Of a stretch of 64,000 nucleotides of DNA, positions 1-11,445 are shown one piece after another; the first letter of the stretch is position 1; each line of letters opens with the position of its first letter. The notes below the pieces were generated by a model that was given only the letters and a program-made list of their open reading frames with translations, was not told the DNA's origin and ran no database searches. A program made the position numbers and the translations under genes. The stretch is from the NCBI RefSeq assembly GCF_024166365.1, contig NC_064823.1:18904924-18968923 (forward strand). The letters run 5' to 3'. The stretch comes from Elephas maximus indicus (lineage: Eukaryota; Chordata; Mammalia; Proboscidea; Elephantidae).

Positions 1-617
1 GAGAATAGTTTCAACAGAAGGAGCCAAATAAGATATATGGCTATGCATAAATCAGTACAGAGCTGGATAGCAGGCATTTCATGTTGGATTTATCAAGCTG
101 TTGGTTTAAAAAAAAAAAAAAGTTTTAGAAAGTTGGGGAGAGGTTGTGGAAGAATCAGAGCAGGTAAAAATCCCATTATAATGAATTCCACGAGACAGCT
201 AAATTGTTTTGTAGTGATTTGATACATCACTGGAAATAGTTCCATTCTGCAGGAGATGAGAAAGAATTTAAGAATAGCTTATGAAGAACAAATTAAGGAA
301 AAAAAAGTAGTGGTTTAAATGTAGATTACAAATGGAGTGGCGAGTATTTTGCTTACAACATACCTCCAACCATTTCCTTCAATCTCAGTAATTTGTTTTG
401 TGACTCTCTTTGGAAAATATGTAGATTTTAGAGGGTAGGGTGTTCATATATTTGAAGAAGGGAGTTGTGAAAGACACCTAACCAAATATCTTTGATATAT
501 TAAATTCACCAAATACGTTTAATGAATAAATAAAACTTGAAAGATAATTGCTGCCTGAGCCAGGGCTATGGTGAAAATAAGAATAGCTCCACCATGGCCT
601 GACTCAACTTTCTTACG
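1..617. other. No recognised feature
   Basis: AT-rich sequence with a short A-run near 109-121. I see no convincing coding frame, repeat family or RNA gene here; the short open frame at its start has no recognisable domain. Confidence 0.6.
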
Positions 618-682
618 TGTTATGGATTGAATCGTATCCCCCCAAAATATGTGTTGTAATCTGAACGCCTATACCTATGAAA
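618..682 (+). mobile_element. 5' fragment of a MaLR-type LTR
   Basis: Begins TGTTATGGATTGAAT followed by a C-run and AAAATATGTG, the same 5' edge seen in the LTRs at 56269 and 58776. The match stops where a tRNA-headed SINE begins at about 683. A short stretch ending GGAAACTAAGACA at 2042-2055 resembles the 3' edge of the same family, so the SINE and RTE that follow may lie inside this LTR; most of the LTR body is not visible. Confidence 0.55.
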
Positions 683-865
683 GGTCTCTGGGTGGTAAAA
701 AAGGTTTTCATTCAATTACTAACCTTAAGGTTGGTGGTTCGAACTCAACCAGCATCACCTCAAGAGAAAGGCCTGGCATTCTGTTTCCACAAGATTATAG
801 CCAAGAAAACCCTATGGAACACTTCTATTCTGTAACATATAAGGTCACCACGAGTTGGAAATTCA
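683..865 (+). mobile_element. AfroSINE-type SINE, sense
   Basis: A diverged tRNA-derived head has a recognisable B box (GGTTCGAACTC at about 736-746). The usual body follows (AAAGGCCTGG, then CCCTATGGAACAC, then a tail related to AAGGTCACCACGAGTTGGAA). Such SINEs are transcribed by RNA polymerase III and moved by an RTE partner. This copy abuts an RTE fragment. Confidence 0.65.
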
Positions 866-2036
866 AGCAGGATTACAAAGAGGACTTGGAATGAGTTATC
901 ATTGCTGATATTAGATGCATCTTGGCTGAAAGCAAAGAACACCAGAAAGATGTTTACTTGTGTTTTGTTGACTACAAAAAGGCATTCAACTGTGTGGATC
1001 ATAACAAATTATGGATAACCTTGGAAGAATGGGAATTCCAGAACACTTAATTGTGCTCTTGAGGAACCTCTGCATAGACCAAGAAGCAGTAGCTTGAAAA
1101 GAACAAGGAGATACCGCATGGTGTAAAATCAGAAAAGATGTGTGTCAGGGCTGTGTCCTTTCACCATACTTATTGAATCTGTATACTGAGCAAATAACCC
1201 AAGAAGCTGGACTGTCTGAAGAGGAATGTGGCATCAGGATTAGAGGAGATTCATTAACAATCTGTGATATACAGATGACACAACCTTGCTTCCTGAAAGT
1301 GGAGAGGATTTGAAGCACTTACAAATGAAGATCAAAGACTACTACAGCTTTCAGTATGGATTACACCTCAACATAAAAAAAAAAAAAAACTCCTCACTAC
1401 TGGTCCAATAAGCAACATTACAATAGATGTAAAAAATATTGAGTTGTCAAAGGTTTAATTTTACTGGGATCCACAATCAACATAAAAAAAATAACAGTCA
1501 AGAAATCAAACAACATAATGAATTGGGCAATTCTAGTGCAAAAGACTTGCCTCTTTAAGGTGTTAAAAAGCAAAGATGTCACTTCGAGTAGTAAGGTGTA
1601 CCTCAAGGCATGGTATTTTCAGTTGCCTCATGTACATGCAATAGCTGGACAGCTAATAAGGAAGACAGAAGAACTGATGCCCTTAAATTATGGTGTTGGT
1701 GAAGAATATTGAATATTCCATGTACTGTCAGAAGAATGAACAAGTCTGTCTTGAATGAAGTATGGTCAGAATGCTCCATAAGAGTGAAGATCACAAGACT
1801 TCATCTTACGTACTTTTTATGTGTTATCAGAAAGGACCAGTCCCTGGAGAAGGACATTATGAGTAGTAGAGTCAATGAAAAAGATAAAGACCCACAACAA
1901 GATGCATTGACACAGGGGCTGCAACAATGGGGTCAAACATAGCAATGATTGTAAGGATGGCACTGGACTAGGCAGTGTTTAGTTCTGTCATACACTAGGT
2001 CGCTATGAATTAGAACAGACATGATGGCACCGAACA
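866..2036 (+). mobile_element. RTE/BovB-like LINE, 5'-truncated, sense
   Basis: The reverse-transcriptase half of an RTE LINE. Around 950-1010 the translation reads CFVDYKKAFNCVDHNKLW, a typical RTE RT block. Further blocks resemble QYGLHLNIKK (about 1350) and the carboxy end near 1710-1940. The 3' end carries the RTE signature related to GTCGCTATGAGTC (here TCGCTATGAATTAGAACAGAC, 2001-2021). Stops and frameshifts are frequent, so it is dead. The 5' half (APE endonuclease) is missing. Confidence 0.88.
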
Positions 2037-2815
2037 ACCACAGGAAACTAAGACAATATGTCTTTCTCGACCTTTTTTGTAGATGGAGTGCTCTGAGGGC
2101 TGGAATCGTTTTTTCTTCTCCTGGTGTCCTTTGTTATTCTTCACCAAATTAGAGAATTAAAGTAGCTGGACCTTTGAATTTACTCAGGAAGTTTTCAAGT
2201 GGTGTAAGTGGCTGTCAGTGTGAATCCGCCAAACTTGTGAAGCACACTTCTTTTGTAGAAGATGCATACTCTAGTCCTACAAATTGTTTTTGAATTGATG
2301 TTGGAATGTTACGGTAGCAAGAAAAACTAAAATGCTTTTGCACAGGCAATTTCTTGAACTCTATGCATTGATGTTATATACAATGAATCTTAGCAGGTAC
2401 AGCTCCTCAATTACATTCATTCTATAAAATACTAAAGGATAATTAGCCTTTTATTTCCTGCTTGCATGGATAAAATAAGAGACGATTGCCCTTCTAAATT
2501 TTTCATCACCAACACTTACTATGTGATCTCTTAAACAAAAGAAATTTTGAGGTCTGAAGGGTCATTATAGGTTATTTTACAGACGATGCAAAAGAAGATA
2601 AACCTGATTAGTGTCTGTGCAGGTACTAGATCTCAGGTTTCTTCACTGCCTGGATGTACCTTCCTCTTCTCTCTGTAGTATCTCTACTTCACAATTTCCA
2701 AAAGACAAGATTCTAGCCCTGTTCTGCCTTGGCATCACAGGGATTTCCTTTCAATCAATATTAATTATGCATTTGTTAAGTGCAAGGATCTGGCTAGCTA
2801 CTTGAGAGCCATGAT
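2037..2815. other. No recognised feature
   Basis: Apart from the possible LTR 3' edge at 2042-2055, I see no gene or repeat family in this stretch. Confidence 0.5.
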
Positions 2816-2960
2816 TCCCAAGCCAGTTTGATCATCAGGAATACTTGAGGAAATTTGTAGAAATAAAAATTCTCTGTCCTCACATCAGACCTACTGAAAC
2901 AAACCTATGTATGAAATTCCTAGGACTTTAGAGTTTAAAAATATCTCCCAAGTAGGTTTA
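2816..2960. mobile_element. Possible hAT-type MER5-like fossil
   Basis: The pattern ATGATTCCCAAGCC, then TCATCAGGAATACTTGAGG, then CAGACCTACTGAAAC resembles the non-autonomous hAT-Charlie elements of the MER5 group. Divergence is high, and the subfamily and exact ends cannot be fixed by eye. Confidence 0.4.
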
Positions 2961-3094
2961 ATGAACAGACAGATTTGGTACTGTTGCATAGGAAACGCAT
3001 ACATGTAGAGTGCAATCCACTACTCTTCAGGAGTGTACTTTGATATTCTCCCACAAGTATTTCTTCTTTTTGCCTCCTCATCGCACTGACAACT

Positions 3095-3305
3095 GCCTCC
3101 TACCGAGGTGCTCAGTTCAAAAGCCCAGTGTCATCTTGGATTTCTCCTGCTCCCTCATCTGCTCCATTAGTATATTTTACTTCCACTGCTTTTTAGGATT
3201 TCCTCCCTCCCATCTATTCTCCAGAAATACAGCCAGAGTGATACCTTTTCCGAGTGTATGTGTTTTTGCTCCTCTCCTACGTAAAACCCTTCGATAGATA
3301 GCCTG
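3095..3305 (+). mobile_element. L2 LINE fragment, sense
   Basis: A pyrimidine-rich segment with CTATTCTCCAGAAATACAGC followed by CAGAGTGATACC matches the L2 region normally reading 'cacacagcagccagagtgatc'. Old and heavily mutated. A 95-codon open frame runs through it but has no host-gene features. Confidence 0.55.
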
Positions 3306-3424
3306 TATCAGTGTTTCTAAAGTGTGCTACTGGTAATTAGGTAATAGGTGTAACGTAAATAAATAAATAATGCCCAAAGAAAAATGAGTTTTGGAAATAT
3401 TTAGCCAGATAAGGGCTTTTTCTC

Positions 3425-3923
3425 AGCCATAACAGAAATACCACAAGTGGATGGGTTTAACAAAGAGAAATTAATTTTTTCACAGTTCAGTAGGTAACAG
3501 GTCCAAATTCAGGGTATTGGCTTCAGGGGAAGGCTTTCTGTCTTTGTTGGCTCTGGAGGAAGATCTTTGTTCTTAATCTTCTCCTGGTCGAGGAGCTTCT
3601 CAGGCACAGGGACTCTGTGTCCAAAAGATGCGTTCTGCTCTTGGTGCTGCTTTCTTGCTAGTATGAGGTCCCCAACTTTCTGCTTGCTTCCCTTTCCTTT
3701 AATCTCTTGACAGATAAAAGGTGGTACAGGCCACACTTCAGGGAAACTCCCTTTATCTTGGATCAGGGATGTGACCTGAGTAAGGGTGGTGTTACAATCC
3801 CACCCTAATCCTCTCAACGTAAAATTACAATCACAAAATGGAGGACAGCCACATAATACTGAGAATCATGGCCTAACCATGTTGATACACATATTTTTGG
3901 GGGACATAATTCAATCCTTGACA
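3425..3923 (-). mobile_element. MaLR-type solo LTR, antisense
   Basis: Read on the minus strand it starts TGTCAAGGATTGAATTATG, with the C-run and AAAAATATGTGTATCAAC, and ends near AAACCCATCCACTTGTGGTA with TTTCTGTTATGGC. It is collinear with the LTRs at 56269-56793 and 58776-59299, so all belong to one family. The 3' edge is diverged. No internal retroviral genes accompany it, which is normal for this class. The 102-codon minus-strand frame inside is an LTR by-product. Confidence 0.72.
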
Positions 3924-4838
3924 GGCTTTAAATTTTTAAATGTTGCTGTTGAGAGCAGGATTTGACTTTTATATGTATTTTGATACTTCAAGAGGGTGGG
4001 GATATAATGTAAGCATTTTTTGTTGTTTTCTTTATTGTTCTTTGTTTGTTTTCCAGAGAGATTCAACTATAGACCTCCTTTTTCTACAGAGGGTCCTGAG
4101 TGACTAATGTCCAGGAAACACACCCTGATGGGCTGTCTTTTGACAATGAGCAACTCTAGATGTGTTAAAAAAAGGTTATTCTCACCTTTTCTTCTTTCTA
4201 TTTTGAAATGAAAGCCCAAAGCTACCCATTGCTTTCTCTTTCCTCTCCTCGTTGCTCTCATTACTGAATGGAGACAGAAAGGTTTTCTAGAAATATTTCT
4301 GCTCTTATTCTGCAGAACTGTCTCTACAAGTGAGAAATGGTTTTGCACAATCTGGAAGAGGCAGTTTGAAAATTTTTAGACACGGGCCTGGAGATGATCT
4401 AAGTGTGTTGCACTAAGGATGAGTGTAAAGGAAACATAATCACTGCAGTGGTTTTTCTCTTTAGCCCATGGTCATCTTGGCATACGTATAGGGACCATTG
4501 CTCAAAAGGGCCATTTTCCATATTACTGTGTCTCATGGGTTTAGGAGATCAGACATGCTACATGTTTTCTTCTGCCTTTCCTCCTGCTCTTGAGAGACTA
4601 TAATTTTTAGAACTCAATGCCCTGAAAATGCTGTAAATATTTTGATAAAAGTCTTACATTCTATACACATGCGTGAGCTAAGTGCTCTACAATAGCCAAT
4701 ACAGCTGAGTAGATTTTAACTTTATAAGAGCCAAAGTCACCATTAAATTAAAAAAAAAGACACATTTTTTGATTCTCTGTGGACAAAAGAATGAGCAGAT
4801 AAAACCAAATTGAATTTTCTCATCAGCTTGTTGATTTT
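3924..4838. other. No recognised feature
   Basis: AT-rich intergenic or intronic-looking sequence. Frames up to about 93 codons exist here but show no domain, and I see no repeat I can name. Confidence 0.45.
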
Positions 4839-4846
4839 ATGTTATG

Positions 4847-5144
4847 TTGTTGTTGTTAGCTGCCATCCAGTCAGCCCCTGGTTCATGGTGAGCCTATCCA
4901 CAAAGGAATGAAATGCTGCTGATGGCAGAGTTGTGATCCATAAGGTCTTCATCAGCTGACTTTTGGAAGAAGATGGCCAGGCCTTTTTTCCTAGCCTATC
5001 TTAGTCTGGCAGCTCCTGTTCAGCCACATAGCAACATGTAAGCTACCACTGACAGGCTGTGCATAAGGTGCATCTGTCAGGACTCAAAACAGATTTTTTG
5101 CATGGAAGAAGAGAAGTCTACCATTGAGCCACCACTGCCTCCTG
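4847..5144 (-). mobile_element. tRNA-Gly-headed SINE with RTE-derived body
   Basis: On the minus strand the head reads GGAGGCAGTGGTGGCTCAAT with GGTAGACTTCTC, a clear degraded tRNA-Gly. The body contains GCTGCCAGACTAAGATAGGC and TAGGAAAAAAGGCCTGG, which align with the 5' UTR of the RTE at 18051. The 3' end (GGATGGCAGCTAACAACAAC) matches the RTE 3' end. Flanking copies of ATGTTATG at 4839-4846 and 5145-5152 look like a TSD. I believe this is the family called AFRO_LA, but that name is from memory. Confidence 0.8.
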
Positions 5145-5289
5145 ATGTTATGTAGATATTACTTATAGTTTTTAGGGATTGAGGACTCAAGTAAATGAAG
5201 TCAACTATAATACTAAAATCTTATTTAGGCATCCCTTAAATCCATTTCAATAATTCCACATCAAAACTTTTAAGTTAAATATAACTTTA

Positions 5290-5440
5290 ACTCGTTGCCG
5301 TCAAGTCGATTCCAACTCATAGCGACCCTATAGGACAGAGTAGAACTGCCCCATAGGGTTTCCAAGGGGAGGCTGGTAGATTTGAACTGCTGGCCTTTGG
5401 TTAGCAACCAAAGTCTTAACCACTGCACCACCAGGGCTCC
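5290..5440 (-). mobile_element. AfroSINE, antisense
   Basis: Little-diverged copy: CGTTGCCGTCAAGTCGATTC, then CCTATAGGACAGAGTAGAAC, ending CCACCAGGGCTCC. The complement of that end is the tRNA-like head GGAGCCCTGGTGG. Confidence 0.9.
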
Positions 5441-5736
5441 AAACTTAGTAATACTTTGTTGTTTCCTAGGTACCCTAGGTAAAAATACATGGTTTTCATA
5501 ATGTACAATATTTTTCTCTATTTATTTATTGCATAATATTATTTTCAAAATGTCAGTGCTAAACATTTGAATATTTTGAAAAAAGTTAAGGGTTTTCTTT
5601 TTACTAGGTATCCTTTGAAATTTTTGTTCCTTTTATAGCCAGGAAGGAAGAAAGATACAGACACTGTTATCATTTGAATGTCATCTCAAAATTGGTATCT
5701 CTCAAAGGAATATACTTCAGGCAACCACTTGCTCAC

Positions 5737-6176
5737 TGTTACAGATTGAGTTGTGTCCCTCAAAAAGATATTTTGAAATGCTACCCCGATACCTGTAATG
5801 TGACCTTGTTTGAAAATAGGGTCTTTGAAGATGTTATCAGGTAGGCTAACCTGATGTCATTGCGGAGGAGGGTGGGTCCCAATACTATAGGACTGGTGTC
5901 CAAATAAAAGAAGAGAAGTGACATGGAGAGTCAGAGGGAACACAGCCATGTGGCAATAGACTCATACTGCAACTGCAAGCCAGGGAACGCCTTGGTGTAC
6001 CTGAAGCCAGCAGACACAAGCAAAGATCGTCCCCTACATCCTTCAGAGACCGCATAGTCCTGCTGACACTTTGAGTGTGGACTCTAGCTTCCATAACTTC
6101 GAGAAAATAATTTTTTATTCCTATAAGCCACCCAGTTTGTGTTACTTTGGTCTGGCAGGTCTGGGAAACTAATATA
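5737..6176 (+). mobile_element. MLT1-like (ERVL-MaLR) solo LTR, sense
   Basis: Starts TGTTACAGATTGAGTTGTGT, contains AATGTGACCTTGTTTG and GACTGGTGTCC, and ends with CCACCCAGTTTGTGTTAC and GGGAAACTAATATA, the classic mammalian MLT1 layout. Flanks are CTCAC (5732-5736) and CTCAT (6177-6181), a one-mismatch 5-bp TSD. This is distinct from the LTR family at 56269 and 58776. Confidence 0.8.
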
Positions 6177-7657
6177 CTCATTTTGTTGCTGCTTATGGTG
6201 ATGGCATATCATTTCTGTACCTGTGGCATCTCTCGTAATCTCTGTGCTGAAGATGAATGAGATGTAGAAAAAATCTATGTCAAGAATTTAAAAATAATCT
6301 CCACTTACTTTTGGATAGTTTTTCCTCAGCTAAATGTTAATCCACCTAAAAACTATCCAAATGATCAAAGAACATTTCATAAACTTATTTTCACCAAAAG
6401 TTTGTTACATTTCCGACATATACTCAATATATATGCATTTTTAATTGAACTTCTAGACATCTTTTCAGGTGAAGTGTCTCTAAGTGTAAAGCAAAGGTCC
6501 AATTGTTAATCTAAGAAAAACAGGAAAATATATTATTTTCTCTGTTTTTTTTTTTAGATTTTTGGACATCCTTTCATGAATTTGCTATATTTTTTTACAC
6601 AGATGTTCTTTTTTATGTTTTATTACACATAAAAAATTAAGAACTCCATGTTAACCAAACTCAGAGTGAGGCAAATTTAGAGGCAAATCATGGTACATTA
6701 AGGTGCTCCATGTTTTATTGATAATACAAGAGTTCTAAGTTAGAATGGAAAATTTTACATGGAGAGAAAGAAAACATTGTTAGAAAGAAGCATTGATTAA
6801 ACTTGATAGCAAAAATCAAGATGATTTTATACATCTGATTTTTAATGAAATACTTATGAAAAATTGCACGAAGTAAAAAAAAAAAATCCCCTTCTCTGTT
6901 GCAAAGCAAAGTTTTATCAATTTGTTCTGACTCTATTCCCTACAGACAGTACTGTTCACTCTAGCACTACTTTCTAGTCTTTTTTTATGTGTGTGTGTGT
7001 GTGCGTTTTGAATAACAAATAATTATCTCTTGTTTTATAAAATGAAGGGCAGTGTAGTAATAATGGAGACACTTTATTGTCACCATGTAGACTGTTTTTA
7101 AAATGGTCTTCCCACCCCTCATAGTTGACAGCAATTATTATTAGAGGGAAGTTATTGCATAATATATAATTTGGGGAGATGGAGGGAATTCTAAATCACA
7201 AACCTGTATATTTAAAACACCAAATGCCCCCAAAGCCCAAATCCCAATATTCCTTTGTATAATATTTTAAATGCATATTTAAGAGCTATTATCTTAAGAG
7301 CCTGAGGTTTAATTAAATTCAACAAACACTTTTTTAGCATATCTTTCCACTACCTGCAGCATCTCATAATGCCTGCTGCATAACAGGCGCCCAACTGGCG
7401 CTCAGCTTTTGGATAATGAGTGAATGGATGGAAGCGTTTTGTGAGTTGAAATAAGTTATGTTTCACAAGTATGTAAACCCTACTTGCTCTCAAGGTTCTT
7501 CCGATTCACAGGCGATTCAAAACAAATAGGGACAGAAAAGAAGCTTTTTGAGGGAGGAAAAACTGAATGTGGAAGAGCAAGGAGGTGAGAAAACTCAGGG
7601 AGTGCCTAGGAATTGCATGGCCCCGTTTACTTGAGACTTCAGTGCCTTGTTGAGTGG
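6177..7657. other. Mostly unassigned; TG microsatellite
   Basis: AT-rich sequence with a short (TG)n run at about 6988-7004. A segment near 7300-7430 (AACAGGCGCCCAACTGG, then AGTGAATGGATGG) weakly resembles an L2 3' end. Nothing looks like a gene. Confidence 0.45.
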
Positions 7658-9059
7658 TGTATTAGTTTCCTAGAGCTGCCATAACAAAATGCCATGAACT
7701 GTGTGGCTTATACATAAAAACAGAAATTTACTGTCTCACATTTCTGGAGGCTAGAAGTCCAAATTCAGGGTGTTGACTGGCCCATGTTCTCTTTGAAGGC
7801 TCTTGGGGAAGATCCCCTCTTGTCTCTGCTGGCTTCTTATAATTCCCAGGTGTTTCTAGGCTTGGAAATATATCTTTACATGGCTGTCCTTCCTCTGTCT
7901 CTCTTTGGGTCCTTTCTCTACTTGTATAAGGACACTGTTCAGATTGGGTTGCTGTTTGTTGCCATAAAGTTGGCTGTGACTCATGGCAACCTTATACATG
8001 AAAGGAGGCAGTATTGCCCAGTGCTGAACTATATGATCATTGGTATGTTTGAGTCCATTGTTGCAGCTATGTGTCAATCTACCTCATTGAGGATTTTCTC
8101 ATTTGTGCAGACCTTCTACTTTACCAACTGTGATGTCCTTTTCTATTGATTGATCTTTCTTGATGACATGCTTAAAGTAATCTACTTGAAGTCTAGCCAT
8201 TCTCTCTTCTAAGGAACCTTCTGATTGTATTTCTTCTAAGACTGATTTGTATGTTCTTCTGGCAGTTCATGGTACAGTCAGTATTTTTCACCAATACAAC
8301 TGTTTGAACACATTATTTCTTCTTCTGTCTTCTTTTTTCATTATCTAACTTTCACATGCATGAGGCGTTTGACAAAACCATGGCTTAGGTCAGACACACC
8401 TTAGTCATCAAAGTGGCACCTTTGCTTTTTAAAACTTTAAAGAAGTCTTTTGCAGCAGATTTGCCCAATGAAATATATCATTTAATTTTTGACTGCTGCT
8501 TCTATGTATATGGATTGTTGACTGAAGTAAATTAAATCATTGACAAGTTCAATTTCATCTCCATTTATGATGATGCTGTTTATTGGTACAGTTGTGAATT
8601 TTTTTCTTTTCCTCATGTCCAAGTGTAAGCCATACTGAAGGCAGTATAGTCTTTGATCTTCATCAGTAAATGCTTCAATTCATTTTCATTTTTGGCAAAC
8701 AAGGTTGTGTCATCTGTGTATCTGCTTGTTTATGAGTCTTCCTCCAACTCACATGCTCTGTTCTTCTTCATATTCTGGCTTCTCAGTCTATTTTTTCAGC
8801 AAACAGATTGAATAAGTAAGGTGAAAGGATACAACCCTGCTAAATGCCTTTTTCAATTTTGAATGCTGCAGTATCTGCTGTAGTTTCCTGTCAATGGACT
8901 GCTGCAGTCATTGCTAGTACAGATTGGAGCAGGACCCATGCTACTCTGGTATGACCTCATGTTAACTGATCACATCTTTAAAGACCCTGTTTCCAAACAT
9001 GGCACTTGGGGTTAGAACTTCAACATACCTTTTTTGGAAAAAAAAATCAATCTGTAACA
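7658..9059 (-). mobile_element. MLT1-like LTR, antisense, split by an RTE
   Basis: The left part (7658-7947) reads TGTATTAGTTTCCTAGAGCT with ATTTCTGGAGGCTAGAAG and CTTGTATAAGGACACTG. The right part (8928-9059) reads GCAGGACCCATGCTACTCTG, TTTAAAGACCCTGTTTCC and ends AATCTGTAACA. Together they form one MLT1-type LTR in antisense. The 0.97 kb between them is an RTE LINE inserted at the LTR's CAGATTGG motif. Confidence 0.8.
7948..8919 (-). mobile_element. RTE LINE, 5'-truncated, antisense, inside an LTR
   Basis: The complement of the RTE 3' half: it begins with the complement of the RTE 3' tail (GCCATAAAGTTGGCTGTGAC, TCATGGCAACC) and runs leftwards in element terms through the end of the RT domain. 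CAGATTGG occurs at 7940-7947 and 8920-8927, an 8-bp TSD made from the host LTR. Translation on the minus strand is broken by stops. The 121-codon plus-strand frame at 7784-8149 spans LTR and RTE and is not a gene. Confidence 0.85.
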
Positions 9060-10214
9060 GGTGAAATGAGAACTAAGCCTGAAAAAGTAAGTTGAAATTT
9101 TCTTTTAGAGAGATTTATCGCTAGACTATATTTGTACTTAAATAGTTAGGAAATGGGCACACCTTGAAAATGTTTTCATTTGAGAAATGACATGGCATTA
9201 GGAAACTTGGTTGGAAGATAATATTTACTTAGGTTACCTGGAGGGTTGAACAAGGGAGATTGCCAGAAATGATACAGCCAAGATACAAACCAGGCCATTT
9301 GTTCACAGTGTGTGCTGTATGTGGCTTTGACATTTTGCCCATCTTTTCCTGTCCTCAACCTTTACACATGTTCTCTCTTGCCCTCAATTTTAGGTAATAT
9401 TCTCACCTTCAATTTCATTTAGAAGCTATCAGCTGAGAATTCCCTCAATCCCTACAACTAAGACCACACATGAGCTGCATTTGTACCCATCTTTCCCTTC
9501 TTGATTCCAGTTACTATTCAAAGAGAAACACTGGCATCCCCATAGGACCGTCCTCCAACTTGCACTCTCAAGCTAGCCTTCTCAAAATCTGCTTCTTTTT
9601 GGTTAATCACTCTTCCACATTTTAACCAATTATTCCTAATGTATTGGATTGTTCTATTAGCTATATATATTGAGATTTCCATCTTCTATGTAAAATTGAG
9701 ATTCCAGAGCATACATATGTGTCTAAACATACACACATACTGAAATCTCAGTCTTAAACAATTTTTCTCTCTGGATTTTATACCTTCCTCATTTATCAAC
9801 TTATTTCTCTCCCCCTTTATCATATACAAATTTCCCAAGAGTTCTCTCACATTGCATCCCCTCTGCTTACTCCCGTTCATTATTCGATACACTTCAATCT
9901 GGTCTTTCCCCATGACTTAACTGAGATTGCATTTATCCCTGTCAACAACCCCTTATCATCCAGTTGAGTGGATGCTTGTCTATTCTCATCCTACTTGAGG
10001 TCTAAGCAGGCTTTCATGCAATTGAATACTCCCTTCCCCTTTAAAAAGGATCTTTTGGTTGCCATGCACTTTTCTAACTTTCCTCCTACGCCTCTGGCTG
10101 ATTCTTCATAGTTTTGTTTGCCGACTTCTTACCTTCTAGAAGATCTTAAAATTTGTGCATGCTTTAGGGTTGGAAACTAACTTCTCTCTTTACTACTTTT
10201 TTTTTTCCTTCCAA
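9060..10214. other. No recognised feature
   Basis: Pyrimidine-rich, AT-rich sequence without a confident repeat or gene call. Some of 9360-10214 may be a more diverged upstream part of the L2 that follows, but I cannot align it by eye. Confidence 0.4.
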
Positions 10215-11445
10215 GGTGATCTCATTTATTTTCACGGCAGTAAGTGTTGTCTCTATGATGAATCAGCTCCGTACTTATATATCCCTCTGCATATCAAATA
10301 TTTGAATGTCTGGCAAATATTTTAAACTTAACATGTTCAAAGTAGAACTCTAAAACCTGTTCCTACTTCAGTCTTTTGCAGTTCAGTAAATGCCAACCCC
10401 ATGTACCCAGTAATTCAGGTCAGAAATCTGGTGCCAGTTCTAATCAATAATCCTTTATTCTTTCTTTTTCCTCTATCAGAAATATCTGTCAATTGCACCT
10501 CCAAAATATGTCTCAAATAGGTCCACTTCTCTCCATCTCTGCTACAACTACCTTAGGCCAGACTTCTATCACCTCTTACTTGAGTTATTGCGATAATATC
10601 ATAATTGTCCTCTCTGCCTCTACTCCTGCTCCTCTCCAATCCATTCTACACACCTAACAAGCTGAGTAACCTTGTGAAAATATAAATAGAATTATGGTAC
10701 AACTTCTTTGGTGTCTTTCACTTGAATTTAGAATGAAATCCAACATTACTACAGTCTTTAAACCCCTGCATGATCTTGGAATTGCTTCCCTTCCTTTCCA
10801 GCTTCATCTCATGATACTTTCTTCCCTTATTCCCTGTTCTCCAACATTCTCCAACCAGGCAAAGTCCTTCCCTACTCCAAAGCTTTGAAATGTTGTTTTC
10901 TCAGTCCAGAAAGCTATTCTCCTAGCTCTTTGTGTACCTCTCTACTTATTATTTTTCAGATTTCCTCTTTAATATTATCTTCTCATAGAGACCTTTGACA
11001 TTCACCTTTAGGCTAGAGTTCAGCATTCTCTGGCCTTGATACGAATTATCACAATTTATAGTCATGTTATTTGTGTATTTGTTTTTGTCATGGTTTATTT
11101 GTTTTTTAATTGTAAGACTGTAATCTCCATGGTGGTGGAAATGGTTAATGTGCTCGGCTGCTAACTGACAGGTTGGAGGTTCGAGTCCATACAGAACTAC
11201 CTTCAGAAAACAGATCTGGTGATCTACTTCTGAAAAATCAGCCGTTAAAAATCCCAGTGGAACACAGTTCTACACTGACACACATGGGGTTGGCGATGAG
11301 TGAGAATCAGCTAGATGGCAACTGTTTTTCTTTAACTTCCACAGGAGCAGGGATTGTGTCTGTTTGGTTAACCACGGTAATCAAGGTTGTAACATACTTC
11401 TTAGCACATAATTTGTCTTCAATTAGTATTTGCAGAATAAATGTA
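10215..11445 (+). mobile_element. L2 LINE 3' portion, sense, split by a SINE
   Basis: Ancient L2 sequence in order: TTAAACTTAACATGTTCAAA; CAGTAAATGCCAACCCCATG; TTGAGTTATTGCGATAA; AGAATGAAATCCAACATTAC; CCCCTGCATGATCTTGG; and finally TGTAAGACTGTAATCTCCAT, then after the SINE GGAGCAGGGATTGTGTCTG and AGAATAAATGTATGAATGAA. This is the order of the L2 ORF2 end and 3' UTR. Dead and highly mutated. Confidence 0.75.
11128..11331 (+). mobile_element. AfroSINE (dimer-like subfamily), sense
   Basis: tRNA-like head with GGTGGAAATGGTTAATGTGC (A-box side) and GGAGGTTCGAGTCC (B box), then GGTGATCTACTTCTGAAAA, CACACATGGGGTTGGC and a GATGGCAACTG tail followed by a T-run. It sits between the two halves of the L2 3' UTR. 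Confidence 0.88.

Noticed and set aside
5080..5144. tRNA-Gly gene on the minus strand
   Set aside because: The head is degraded and continues into an RTE-derived SINE body with a TSD around the whole unit.
7784..8149. 121-codon frame with hydrophobic stretches
   Set aside because: It crosses the junction of an antisense LTR and an antisense RTE, so it is a chance frame.
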